Positions 25,894 through 34,843 of a stretch of DNA of 64,000 bases are shown here, piece after piece; the first letter of the stretch is position 1; each line of letters begins with the position of its first letter. The DNA is from SIG673 sp045638685. GTDB taxonomy: Bacteria > Bacillota > Clostridia > Oscillospirales > CAG-272. The stretch spans positions 1 through 64,000 of the forward strand of contig JAZUBT010000037.1 of assembly GCA_045638685.1 (NCBI GenBank), written 5' to 3'. The notes beneath the pieces were generated by a model. That model worked only from the letters and a program-made list of their open reading frames with translations, was not told the origin of the DNA and did not search any database. Both the position numbers and the translations under genes were made by a program.

Positions 25894-25926
25894 AAAACAC
25901 GCGGTTGCGCGCTTTCTAACTTTGTT

Positions 25927-25955
25927 ATTTTATCAAATATTTTATGTTTTGTCAA
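25927..25955 (-). promoter_or_regulatory. sigma-A promoter of rpsF-ssb-rpsR
   Basis: On the minus strand: TTGACA (25955-25950), 17-bp spacer, TAAAAT (25932-25927). Confidence 0.82.
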
Positions 25956-26075
25956 CTCAGTTTACAAATATTTTACATTTAAAATTAGCAGCAGAGTAAA
26001 ATTCGCCGTAATCAAATAAAACAACCTGCATCGCTACGACAAAACTCTTTTAATATGAGTACCGAAATTTAAGAA

Positions 26076-26843
26076 TTACTTTTTATCAAAAGGACAGCGG
26101 CAGACAAAATACCACTTTTCGTCGGTTTCTTCCGCCTTATGCATATCAAACCCACCGTAAACCGCGAGAGTTTCAAGCCCACACTCGCTAAGGCAGTCGC
26201 AAAGCTCTGCCTTTTCCCAAACTCTTTCGCGCTGAAGCTCCTCTTCCTTTACGTATCCCCCGTTCCCGTTTTCTATGAAAAAGGTCAGGTTAAAGTCGCA
26301 AACGCTGTTTTTTTCATCAAGCTCACTTTTCCAACCGAGATACACTCCGTCCTCCGAAAGGAAAAAATCACGCTTTGAAAGAATTTCCTTAAAACGGTAA
26401 ACGGAATTAATATCAAACAGCAGCAGCGCGCCGGGGTTAAGGTAGTTATAAATAAGCTTAAAGCATTTTTTCGCGTCCGATTTTTCGGTAAGATAGCTTA
26501 TCCCGTCAAGTGAGCATATAACGGCGTCAACCGTTCCGTAAAGCTCAAATTTTCTCATATCCTGCTTTAGGTACAGAATACTATGCTCCTTTTCGTAGGC
26601 TCTCGACATAGCAAGCGACAGCATCTCCTCCGAGATATCCACCCCTATCATATCGTACCCTCTCTCAGCAAGCGTCTCTGTAAGACGCCCCGTACCGCAG
26701 GCAAGGTCAAGGAGAAGCGACTCTTTTCCGCTACCGTGCGTTTTAAAAGCCTTTTCCACGTAGTCAGCGTAGCCCTCATAGTCCGCTCCGTTAAAGCGGT
26801 CGTAGTATTCCGCCAAAACGGTAAACTGCTTATTTTTCTTCAT
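26076..26843 (-). CDS. class I SAM-dependent methyltransferase
   Basis: A Rossmann-fold methyltransferase of 255 aa. Motif I is LLLDLACGTGRLTETLA, motif II GVDISEEML, and the post-motif CSLDGISYL fits the small-molecule methyltransferase group that opens with YYDRFN. No RNA- or protein-binding extra domain is seen and the substrate is unknown. AAAGGAG lies 9-10 bp before the ATG. It is the last gene of the folD-whiA-clpE unit, 40 bp after clpE, and may share its transcript. Confidence 0.85.
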   Translation of the reverse strand: MKKNKQFTVLAEYYDRFNGADYEGYADYVEKAFKTHGSGKESLLLDLACGTGRLTETLAERGYDMIGVDISEEMLSLAMSRAYEKEHSILYLKQDMRKFELYGTVDAVICSLDGISYLTEKSDAKKCFKLIYNYLNPGALLLFDINSVYRFKEILSKRDFFLSEDGVYLGWKSELDEKNSVCDFNLTFFIENGNGGYVKEEELQRERVWEKAELCDCLSECGLETLAVYGGFDMHKAEETDEKWYFVCRCPFDKK

Positions 26844-26883
26844 AGAGCCTTAACTCCTTTCTTTAACACATTCCAAAAGCAAG

Positions 26884-29157
26884 TCAAACACAGGTGATAA
26901 CGGTATCGGTAAGGTCGTCCTTTCCCGAAATGTTTATAAGAGCTATCCTCTTTTCGGAGTTAATCAGCTCTTCCGCTATTCTGTCCTCAACGCTACTCTG
27001 TATATATCTTCTCATATTTCTCGCGCCATAGCGTTCCGAGAAGGAGTTTTTCGAAACGGTCTTGACAGCCTTTTCGTCGTAGCTCACCTTATACCCCTTA
27101 AGCTTAAGCGCGTCGGCAAGCTCGCTAAGCTGCAAAGCCGCTATCTTTTCAAAATCGTCTCTGTCAAGACTGCGGAATGTTACTATCTCGTCAACCCTGT
27201 TTAAGAACTCGGGGCGTAGGAAATCGGAAAGCGCCTTAGTTGTTTTTTCATCGCTCTGCTTCTCAAAGCTTTCTCCAAAGCCGAGAATTCCCGTGCCAAG
27301 CTGAGAGCCTGCGTTGGTTGTCATTATTATTACTGCGTTTTCAAAATTAACCGTTCTACCCTGAGCATCGGTTATGCGTCCGTCGTCAAGTATCTGAAGG
27401 AGTATATTCATGACGTCGGGATGCGCCTTTTCTATCTCATCGAAAAGAACTACGGAGTAGGGCTTACGGCGTATTTTTTCGGTAAGCTGTCCCGCCTCGT
27501 CGTATCCAACGTATCCGGGGGGTGCGCCTATTATTCTTGAAACGGAATGCTTCTCCATAAACTCAGACATATCAAGTCTTATAAGTGCCTCGGGTGCATC
27601 GAAAAGCTCTGCTGAAAGCCGCTTTACAAGCTCGGTTTTACCGACACCCGTCGGCCCGGCAAAGATAAAGGAAACGGGCTTTCTTTTCGCGCTTACACCG
27701 ACACGGCTGCGTTTAACCGCGCGCACCACGGCGTCAACCGCCTTGTCCTGTCCGATAATATGCTTTTTCAGCGCTTCGGAAAGTCTTGAAAGCTTACTGA
27801 ATTCATGCTCGGTTATGCTGCTTGCGGGTACACCCGTCCATATTTCTATAACCTTAGCAAGGTCCTCCTCTGTCAGAACAGTGCCCGCAACGGTCTTTTC
27901 AAGCTCGGCAATTTTTCCGCGACAGCCGATGCTTTCGGTTTTTATCTCCGCAATCCTTGCGTAAATCTCGTTTACCTTATCGGGCTCGGTCTCACCGATT
28001 TTTTCGGTAAGCTCCTTTTCCTCTTTTTCAAGCTTATTCAGCTTATCCTCACACTCGGAAAGCTCGCCAGCCGCATCGGAGCGCAGAGCGAGATACGAGC
28101 ACGCCTCGTCAAGAAGATCTATCGCCTTATCGGGAAGGAAGCGGTCGGTTATATAACGTTCGGAGAGCAGTACAGCCTTTTCAAGAACCGCCTCCGGAAC
28201 GGTAAGTCTATGGTAATTTTCGTAATAATGCTTAATTCCTCTTAAAATCTCCACCGTATCGGAAACGGTTGACTCCGAAACTATAATAGGCTGAAAGCGT
28301 CTTTCAAGCGCGGAGTCCTTTTCGATATACTTACGGTACTCACCAAGCGTAGTCGCTCCGATAAGCTGTATCTCTCCTCGAGAGAGCGCGGGCTTTAAAA
28401 TATTAGCCGCGTTCATAGAACCCTCGGCGTCTCCCGCTCCGACGATACTGTGAACCTCGTCGATAACCAGAATAATGTTACCGAGCGCCTTAACCTCACT
28501 GATAAGCGCCTTCATTCTGCCCTCGAACTGACCGCGGAACTGAGTTCCCGCTACGAGAGCGGTCATATCTACAAGCAGCACCTCTTTGTTTTTAAGACGG
28601 TACGGAACGTCTCCGCTCGCTATTTTCTGCGAAAGAGACTCCGCGATAGCGGTTTTACCGACACCCGGCTCGCCGATAAGACAAGGATTGTTCTTCTGAC
28701 GGCGGCAAAGTATTCTTATAAGGCGCATAAGCTCCTTTTCTCTGCCTATAACCTTATCAAGCTCGCCCGCCTTTGCCTTATCGGTAAGATTGATGCAAAA
28801 CTGCTCAATAGCCTTTCTCGGATTTTCCGACTTTTTGGCTGCCCCCTTCTGTCCCTTTTTACCGTCTCCATCACTCTTAGGGCCACCCTTTCCGCCAAAT
28901 AAAAGGGAATTAATCTCGTCGAAGTTTAACATCGGCGCCTTTCCCTGCGATTCATCGTCAACTCCGGCAATAAGGTTCTGCATGCTCTCGTTAAAGCTCT
29001 GCATAATCTCGCCGGCGTTTTCAAGTCCCTCGGGCAGCTTTATTCCGAGCTCCTTTGCACAGCTAAGGCACAGCCCCTCTGACTTTTTTTCGTTTTCACT
29101 CTGTCTCATTATATACACCATAGCGGGATTGCTATGGCATCTTGCGCATAATTCCAT
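26884..29157 (-). CDS. clpE: ClpE-type AAA+ unfoldase with N-terminal zinc finger
   Basis: A Hsp100/Clp ATPase of 757 aa that should feed substrates to ClpP. It has a four-Cys zinc finger at the N-terminus (Cys4, Cys7, Cys30, Cys33) in place of the double ClpN repeat, the arrangement of ClpE. A Gly/Lys-rich linker (about 85-110) follows. The first AAA module has Walker A GEPGVGKT near residue 162, a coiled-coil middle part spans about 390-450, and the second AAA module has GPTGVGKT near residue 500, followed by the Clp_D2 C-terminal domain. Firmicute ClpE genes are often controlled by CtsR; I see no tandem CtsR repeat here. It is embedded with whiA and folD. Confidence 0.9.
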   Translation of the reverse strand: MELCARCHSNPAMVYIMRQSENEKKSEGLCLSCAKELGIKLPEGLENAGEIMQSFNESMQNLIAGVDDESQGKAPMLNFDEINSLLFGGKGGPKSDGDGKKGQKGAAKKSENPRKAIEQFCINLTDKAKAGELDKVIGREKELMRLIRILCRRQKNNPCLIGEPGVGKTAIAESLSQKIASGDVPYRLKNKEVLLVDMTALVAGTQFRGQFEGRMKALISEVKALGNIILVIDEVHSIVGAGDAEGSMNAANILKPALSRGEIQLIGATTLGEYRKYIEKDSALERRFQPIIVSESTVSDTVEILRGIKHYYENYHRLTVPEAVLEKAVLLSERYITDRFLPDKAIDLLDEACSYLALRSDAAGELSECEDKLNKLEKEEKELTEKIGETEPDKVNEIYARIAEIKTESIGCRGKIAELEKTVAGTVLTEEDLAKVIEIWTGVPASSITEHEFSKLSRLSEALKKHIIGQDKAVDAVVRAVKRSRVGVSAKRKPVSFIFAGPTGVGKTELVKRLSAELFDAPEALIRLDMSEFMEKHSVSRIIGAPPGYVGYDEAGQLTEKIRRKPYSVVLFDEIEKAHPDVMNILLQILDDGRITDAQGRTVNFENAVIIMTTNAGSQLGTGILGFGESFEKQSDEKTTKALSDFLRPEFLNRVDEIVTFRSLDRDDFEKIAALQLSELADALKLKGYKVSYDEKAVKTVSKNSFSERYGARNMRRYIQSSVEDRIAEELINSEKRIALINISGKDDLTDTVITCV

Positions 29158-29188
29158 TGAATATTTTACCTCTTGCCTTGCTTTAAAT

Positions 29189-30043
29189 CTAATTTGAATT
29201 TTTATCTACATATCCCTTTGAAAGCGCGTAGCTTACAATCTTATTAAGTCTGTGGCTAACCCCCGACCTTGATATTTTATCCACGTGGAGATCGGTTATC
29301 TCCTCAAGCGACTCAATAGGGTTTTCAAGCCGTATTTTAGCCGTTTCGCGAAGCGACGCCGAAAGGCCGTCGAGTGAGCCCTCGTTTTCCATTATTGAAT
29401 TAATTGCGGAAAGCTGGGCTGATGCCGCCTCGACAGCTCGGCGCAGATTTGTCGTATCGCAGTTTTTCTGGCGGTTAGCCGAGCACCTTATGGCTTTTAA
29501 AATAACGTCGTTCATTATTTCAAAGGACGCGTTCTGCGCGCCTATAAACGAGAGAAAATCCTCCACCGTTTCCGCTTTTTTGTAGTATAGGAGAGACTCC
29601 CCCCTGCGCTCGGTGTATTTTGGTTCAAGTCCTGCACCTTTCAAAATTTCCGATACTTTTTTGGCAGTTCCTTCACTCGGCATTACCATTTCAAGATGCA
29701 GTCCTTTTTCAGTTTTACTTGCGCGTCCCGCTACGAGAAACACTCCCCGAATAAGGTGAGACCTGCAGTTTTCACACACCATACCGCTTTCTTCGGGATA
29801 AATAACACCGTTATTTTCCGATTTTACGTACCCCTTAGCCGCGTTTTCATCAAAAAAGCTTCTGCGTTTTTTGGATTTTAACCGTTCTACGTATTCTGAC
29901 ACCGCGTAGGAAAAGGCATTTTTTCTTCTTCTTTCAAATATCTCTACCCCACATATAAAGGAGCTTTTACAGCACTCCGGCTTTACGGTAAGGGTAAGAA
30001 GCTGTTTTTTTATCTCCTCGGCAAACGTAACCTTTTCTTCCAT
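29189..30043 (-). CDS. whiA: sporulation/cell-division regulator WhiA
   Basis: WhiA combines a degenerate LAGLIDADG homing-endonuclease fold with a C-terminal helix-turn-helix. It is conserved in Gram-positives and linked to cell division and, in Streptomyces, sporulation. Recognised parts are the opening KVTFAEEIKKQLL, the CRSHLIRGVFLVAG block, NCDTTNLRRAVEAASAQ and the C-terminal SRSGVSHRLNKI. The 284 aa are slightly short of the usual 310. The common partners rapZ and yvcK are absent; instead it lies 6 bp downstream of folD and ahead of clpE. Confidence 0.93.
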   Translation of the reverse strand: MEEKVTFAEEIKKQLLTLTVKPECCKSSFICGVEIFERRRKNAFSYAVSEYVERLKSKKRRSFFDENAAKGYVKSENNGVIYPEESGMVCENCRSHLIRGVFLVAGRASKTEKGLHLEMVMPSEGTAKKVSEILKGAGLEPKYTERRGESLLYYKKAETVEDFLSFIGAQNASFEIMNDVILKAIRCSANRQKNCDTTNLRRAVEAASAQLSAINSIMENEGSLDGLSASLRETAKIRLENPIESLEEITDLHVDKISRSGVSHRLNKIVSYALSKGYVDKNSN

Positions 30044-30049
30044 AACCGT

Positions 30050-30895
30050 TTAGCTTTTGCCGTGTGTTTTAGCCGCCTTAAGCGTGTTGGTAAGAAGCAT
30101 TGCTATCGTCATAGGGCCAACGCCGCCCGGAACGGGAGTTATCGCGCCCGCAACCTCTTTTGCGCTTTCAAAGTCAACGTCTCCGCAAAGCTTACCGTTT
30201 TCGTCTCTGTCCATTCCGACGTCTATCACAGCCGCGCCGGGCTTTATGTAGTCAGCATTAATAAACTTTGCTTTACCGATAGCGACCACGAGTATATCCG
30301 CGCGCCTACACTCCTCGATAAGATTTTTAGTTCTTGAATGGCATATTGTAACCGTTCCGTTTTTCTGAAGAAGGAGCATAGCCTGCGGCTTTCCGACGAT
30401 ATTACTTCTACCGACGACAACACAGTTTTTACCGCCCACCTCTATACCGCTTTCCTCAAGAAGTCTCATAACACCCGCAGGGGTACAGGGAAGAAAATCG
30501 TAGTCTCCTATCATAATTTTTCCCGTGTTTACGGGGTGGAACGCGTCAACGTCCTTTTCGGGGTTTATAGCGTTTATAACCGTCTTTTCATCAAGATGCT
30601 TCGGTAAAGGCAGCTGAACGAGTATTCCGTCTATCCTCGGCTCGTTGTTAAGCTTTTCGATAAGTGAAAGCAGTTCCTTCTCCGTCGTGCCTTCGGGAAG
30701 CTCGTGTACCTCGGAATAAAAGCCTACCTCCTCGCAGCCCTTAGCCTTGTTTCTTACATATACCTTTGACGCCGAATCCTCGCCTACAATTATTACCGCA
30801 AGTCCCGGCTTTACGGCCATGCCGCTTACCTCTTCCTTTATTTCCGCTCTTACCTTTGCGGATATCATTTTTCCGTCTATGATTTTTGCTGACAT
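30050..30895 (-). CDS. folD: methylenetetrahydrofolate dehydrogenase/cyclohydrolase
   Basis: The bifunctional FolD oxidises 5,10-methylene-THF to methenyl-THF and hydrolyses it to 10-formyl-THF. Motifs: AVIIVGEDSASKVYVRNKAKGC with the catalytic Lys, GILVQLPLPKHLDE, DVDAFHPVN, PCTPAGVMRLL, GKNCVVVGRSNIVGKP for NADP binding, and TPVPGGVGPMTIAMLL. Length 281 aa. I start at the ATG at 30895 with GGAGGAG 6 bp upstream. The 33 codons before it fall in the repeat-rich intergenic region and are not part of the protein. Confidence 0.96.
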   Translation of the reverse strand: MSAKIIDGKMISAKVRAEIKEEVSGMAVKPGLAVIIVGEDSASKVYVRNKAKGCEEVGFYSEVHELPEGTTEKELLSLIEKLNNEPRIDGILVQLPLPKHLDEKTVINAINPEKDVDAFHPVNTGKIMIGDYDFLPCTPAGVMRLLEESGIEVGGKNCVVVGRSNIVGKPQAMLLLQKNGTVTICHSRTKNLIEECRRADILVVAIGKAKFINADYIKPGAAVIDVGMDRDENGKLCGDVDFESAKEVAGAITPVPGGVGPMTIAMLLTNTLKAAKTHGKS

Positions 30896-30956
30896 TTTTA
30901 TCTCCTCCTTCTCAAGCTTTTTGAAAAGCTTGTCAAAAACTTCCCCGCTTTTTGAA

Positions 30957-31187
30957 AAAAGCTTGGCAAAAACTTCATTTACGGCTACGCCCAATACCTT
31001 GAACAGAGCGAGAAGCCTTGATTTTAGCGACGCTCGCTGTGTTTGCTCAAATTAAATCGTCGCAGCTTGCCTACGGGTGCTACCCGTCCGTCGCAGCTTG
31101 CCTACGGGTGCTACCTGCAAAAGCTTGGCAAAAACTTCATTGTCGGCTACGCCCGATACATTAAACCGAGCGAGAAGCCTTAATTTT
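30957..31187. repeat. duplicated repeat module between folD and lgt
   Basis: A segment of about 69 bp starting AAAAGCTTGGCAAAAACTTC occurs at 30957-31025 and again, with a handful of changes, at 31119-31187. Between them a 27-bp unit starting CGTCGCAGCTTGCCTACGGG is repeated exactly, at 31058-31084 and 31089-31115. The module fills the 307-bp folD-lgt gap. Related AAGCTTTTTGAAAAGCTTG inverted sequence lies at 30914-30960, next to the folD ribosome-binding site. Confidence 0.88.
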
Positions 31188-31202
31188 TACACCATTAGGT
31201 GC

Positions 31203-32057
31203 TTACCTGCCGGCTTTCTCCTCCTTGTAAGACGCGCTGTCGTAGCGTTTTCCCTTCTTCCAAAAGACAATAATAAGCGTAGTCGCGACAAGAAAGGTTA
31301 CCCCCCCTATCACCTGCGAGATTCGGAAAGGCCCTACGTAAAGGCTATCGGTACGAAGCCCCTCGATAAGCATCCGTCCAAAGCCGTACCACGCAAAATA
31401 CATCATAACAATCTGTCCGTCAAATTTTCTCTTTCTGTAAAGAACGTTAATAAGTATAAAACCTACGAGGTTCCAAAGCGACTCGTAAAGGAAGGTCGGA
31501 TGGACTATTCCTATATACCTTTCGGCGCCGCTCGCAGCAATATGTGTAAGCTCCATTCCCCACGGAAGGGTGGTCTCGTAGCCAAAAGCCTCGCCGTTAC
31601 AGAAATTCCCCCATCTGCCTATAAGCTGACCGAGCATAACCGCCGGGGCAAGCATATCCAGAAAGCAGAGAGGGCGTATTTTTTTATAAAGGCAGACAAG
31701 CACCGCCGCCACTCCGCCGGCGATAATACCGCCGTAGATAGCAAGTCCGCCCTCCCATATAGCGAAAACCTCTTTAAACGAGTAGCTGTAATCCGAGGTT
31801 ATTACGTAGTAAAGTCTTGCGCCTATAACTCCGGAGATTATAATGAATAACGTAAAATCTATAACGTCGTCAACCGTTATTCCCGCGTACTCCCTCGTTC
31901 TGTACATAACGTAAAGAACGGAAAGCACCATGCCGAGCGCTATTATTATTCCGTACCACGCCACCTCTCTACCGAACAGAGTAAACGCCGTGCGGTTTAT
32001 TTTAAAGCTTTCAATCCCAAGTCCGGGAAAGCCTATTTCAGAGGATACGTATCCCAT
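31203..32057 (-). CDS. lgt: prolipoprotein diacylglyceryl transferase
   Basis: Lgt moves diacylglyceryl from phosphatidylglycerol to the lipobox Cys of prelipoproteins in the membrane. The signature GRWGNFCNGEAFG is at about residues 144-156, with VAWYGIIIALG and AIYGGIIAG ahead of it. About seven hydrophobic segments are seen, and the length is 284 aa. The window encodes several lipoproteins that would be its substrates. I start at the ATG at 32057 with AAGGAAG upstream. It lies 25 bp after the M16 peptidase stop and ends the M16-M16-lgt unit. Confidence 0.96.
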   Translation of the reverse strand: MGYVSSEIGFPGLGIESFKINRTAFTLFGREVAWYGIIIALGMVLSVLYVMYRTREYAGITVDDVIDFTLFIIISGVIGARLYYVITSDYSYSFKEVFAIWEGGLAIYGGIIAGGVAAVLVCLYKKIRPLCFLDMLAPAVMLGQLIGRWGNFCNGEAFGYETTLPWGMELTHIAASGAERYIGIVHPTFLYESLWNLVGFILINVLYRKRKFDGQIVMMYFAWYGFGRMLIEGLRTDSLYVGPFRISQVIGGVTFLVATTLIIVFWKKGKRYDSASYKEEKAGR

Positions 32058-32082
32058 TTTAAACTTCCTTTCTTCAAGTCGG

Positions 32083-33372
32083 TTATTCTGCGTCAGCACC
32101 GCTGCTTTTAGGATACACGGTGCTTATCGCGTAATGCTCTTTTCTGAAAATCCTCTTTGCAAGAGCGGTTATTTCCCCGTAGGTAACAGCCGCGTACTGC
32201 TCCGCCTGTCCGAGAAAATCTCCCGAAACGAGGAACGCGTCAAGCATTCCCTCGGCAATAGACTCCGAGGTATCAAACGACCTCATGGTTTCGGCGTAAA
32301 GAACTCTTTTCGCTCTTTCAAAATCCTCGATGGGTACGCCGTTTTTAACTACCCCCTCGGTGTATGCGCAAAATCTTTCAAAAACCGCGTCGGGGTTATC
32401 GGAATCTCCGCCGAGTGCAACGTAGCACGCCGTACGGGCATACTCCGAATACGAGGAATAGGACGAAATAAGACCCTCCTCGTAAAGAGAGGTGAAAAAG
32501 TCGCTGCTCTCACCGAACACAGCCTCGGCAAGAATTGCCGCCGCAGCGCTATCGTCGGGCGTACCGCACACGTCCTTTATTCCTATCTTAAATAGCGGCT
32601 TTGCGACCTCCATTTTTACCGAAACGCGCTGCTCGGCGCACTCCGGTATCTCATTTATCTCGCCGCGCACTATCTCACCGTCTGCCTTCACTGGAATAAT
32701 TTTATCGACTATCTCAATTATTTTATTTTCGTCAACGTCGCCCGCTATACAAAGCGCCATATTCGACATTCCGTAAAAAACGTCGTAGCATTTATAAAGC
32801 AGCTCGGGAGTTATCTCGGCTATCGAATTAAGTGTTCCCGCAATCTGTATTTTAACGGGATTTTCCTTATACATTGCCTTCATAAGGTTATAGTAAAGAG
32901 CGTTTGAAGGTCTGTCAAGGCACATCTTGATTTCCTGACCTATTATACCCTGCTCCTTTTTTACGTTTTCCTTAGTAAAGACGGGGGTGGTTACCATTTT
33001 AAGCAGAATTTCAAGACAGCGGTAAAATCCGTCGGTGCAGGAAAAAAGATACGCCGTGCGGTCGGTTGAGGTATATGCGTTTGCATCGGCTCCCACTTCA
33101 GCAAAATCCTCGAAGCTATCGTGCCCGTCCTCCGACTCAAACATCTTATGCTCAAGAAAATGAGCTATACCCTCGGGAACGACACTAAACTCTCCGTCTC
33201 CCTTAAGCATAAAAACGTTATCAAATGAGCCGTAACGCGTACCGAAAACGGCATAGGCGGTTGAAAACGGTTTTTTTGAAACATATACCGTAAGGCCGCT
33301 TTTATGAGTTATTTTTAAACAGCTTTCTCCGATAACCTCGCTTGTAAGCCGTTCCGTTTTATTGCAGTTCAT
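32083..33372 (-). CDS. M16 family zinc metallopeptidase (active, YmfH-like)
   Basis: An M16 peptidase of the Firmicute YmfH type. The inverted zinc motif HFLEH is at about residues 71-75 and the third ligand lies downstream in EQGIIGQEIKM near residue 148. It has no signal peptide. Such proteins form a two-part clamshell with a partner lacking the metal site, here the gene 9 bp upstream. B. subtilis homologues lie in the ymfF-ymfH group. The start is the ATG at 33372; a GTG two codons earlier is also possible. Confidence 0.9.
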   Translation of the reverse strand: MNCNKTERLTSEVIGESCLKITHKSGLTVYVSKKPFSTAYAVFGTRYGSFDNVFMLKGDGEFSVVPEGIAHFLEHKMFESEDGHDSFEDFAEVGADANAYTSTDRTAYLFSCTDGFYRCLEILLKMVTTPVFTKENVKKEQGIIGQEIKMCLDRPSNALYYNLMKAMYKENPVKIQIAGTLNSIAEITPELLYKCYDVFYGMSNMALCIAGDVDENKIIEIVDKIIPVKADGEIVRGEINEIPECAEQRVSVKMEVAKPLFKIGIKDVCGTPDDSAAAAILAEAVFGESSDFFTSLYEEGLISSYSSYSEYARTACYVALGGDSDNPDAVFERFCAYTEGVVKNGVPIEDFERAKRVLYAETMRSFDTSESIAEGMLDAFLVSGDFLGQAEQYAAVTYGEITALAKRIFRKEHYAISTVYPKSSGADAE

Positions 33373-33381
33373 ACGCACACC

Positions 33382-34668
33382 CTACCCTTCAACACCGTTA
33401 AGAAAATAATTTATAACAGGCTTAACGGCACACGCTACGTCAGAAACCGACTTCGCATCTGCTACGCTGACGTCCCTCTTACACTCCTCAATATCGGTAT
33501 GCTTACCCGCAATACGTCTGTTAATATACCACGAGGCATAACGCACGGGGCTGTCGCAGGTCGAGTTGTAGCTGCTCACTATACCGAGCTTTGCCGCCGA
33601 AAGCTCCTCGGCCGAAATGTTTTCGGGATTTTTAAGAAGCATAAGCTGACGCATTATCTCGCCCCTTGCCTCGTCAAGGTTTTCGCGGTTTATTCCGCTC
33701 CTTACGTACATAACGTTAAGCCCGAGGTTTTGCGCTGAGGCGCAGTAGTAACAGAGCTGAAGTCTCTCTCTCACGTTTGCAAACAGTCGGCTTACGGGAG
33801 AGCCTCCGAAAATCTCGTTAAAGACCTCCACAGCCCCCGTCCTTTCACCCGCATTCGGCATAGAAAATCCCATAACCATTCTACCCTGCGTCGCGGAAAT
33901 ATCCTCGGTTATATCCTTAGGCTCACCGCCAAAGCTCGGCTTTATAACGGTAGGGTACGGAATAAGCTCTGCCTCGTCTCTGTCTGCGACAAGAGAGGTA
34001 ATAAAATCGGTTGCCGTTTTCTCGGCGCTCTTTGTAAGCTTACCCGCAAAAACCGCTTCGAGCGGGCATTTTTTCAAAATGAAGTTAAGCGTTTCGTAAA
34101 GAGACTTCGGGGTAACAGCAGAAACCGCCGCCTCTGTTCCGAGAGCCTCGCACGCCGCGGGGATATCACCGAGCATAAGAGTATTACATCTTGAAAGCGC
34201 GTAGCTATCCTTATTGTTTATACGCGCCTTTATTTTGTCGATCTGACGTTTTTTCTCACTCTCCGTAAAGGTAGCGGAAAGCACGCCGTTTTCGGTAACG
34301 GGCTCAGTAAGAAGCTCCGTCATAAGCGAGGTTACCTCTCCGAAAACGTCCGTTTTCTCATTTTTCGGAAGGTATTCGTTACAAAGGAAATACGCTCCGA
34401 TTTTAAAAACAAGCGCAGATGACGTTTTGGTAGCCGAAACCTCGATGCTCGGATCGTAAATCATACCTATATGCTTTGAAATAGAGGAAACGCTTGGATG
34501 CCTTTTCGTTCCTCGAAGAAGAACGCTTGCAAGAACGTTACACTCCGAGATGCTTTTATCGCTGAGCGGCAGTAAAAAGTTTACCGCAAAATAATTGTTT
34601 TTAAATTTATCGGTATTAATTATACCGAGAGTTACGCCTTTTCCAAGCGTTCTGTTTTCAACCTTCAT
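33382..34668 (-). CDS. M16 family peptidase-like partner (no zinc motif, YmfF-like)
   Basis: M16 fold of 428 aa without any HxxEH motif, so not catalytic by itself. The later SRLFANVRERLQLCYYCAS segment keeps the Arg/Tyr pair that in M16 dimers binds the substrate backbone, which fits the non-catalytic half of a heterodimer. The next gene supplies the zinc half. The spacing of 9 bp supports cotranslation. It begins the M16-M16-lgt operon. Confidence 0.88.
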   Translation of the reverse strand: MKVENRTLGKGVTLGIINTDKFKNNYFAVNFLLPLSDKSISECNVLASVLLRGTKRHPSVSSISKHIGMIYDPSIEVSATKTSSALVFKIGAYFLCNEYLPKNEKTDVFGEVTSLMTELLTEPVTENGVLSATFTESEKKRQIDKIKARINNKDSYALSRCNTLMLGDIPAACEALGTEAAVSAVTPKSLYETLNFILKKCPLEAVFAGKLTKSAEKTATDFITSLVADRDEAELIPYPTVIKPSFGGEPKDITEDISATQGRMVMGFSMPNAGERTGAVEVFNEIFGGSPVSRLFANVRERLQLCYYCASAQNLGLNVMYVRSGINRENLDEARGEIMRQLMLLKNPENISAEELSAAKLGIVSSYNSTCDSPVRYASWYINRRIAGKHTDIEECKRDVSVADAKSVSDVACAVKPVINYFLNGVEG

Positions 34669-34843
34669 AACCGTGCCTTCCGCAAACGTATATTATTTCG
34701 TATTATATTCTAACATACAATAATGTATAATTTAAGAACATTTTAAATAATAACTATTACTTTTTTATTTTTTAAGAGCACAACTTTCCCTTCGCTTCGA
34801 CAAGCTTGTTTTTAAAACGACACCTTTGGCGGTATATCATATT

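Noticed and set aside
30896..30994. 33-residue N-terminal extension of FolD
   Set aside because: Lies in intergenic repeat sequence. The ATG at 30895 has a strong ribosome-binding site and matches the family start.
31077..31850. Plus-strand open frame across the repeat module and lgt
   Set aside because: Mostly antisense to lgt. Its start is in a duplicated intergenic repeat.
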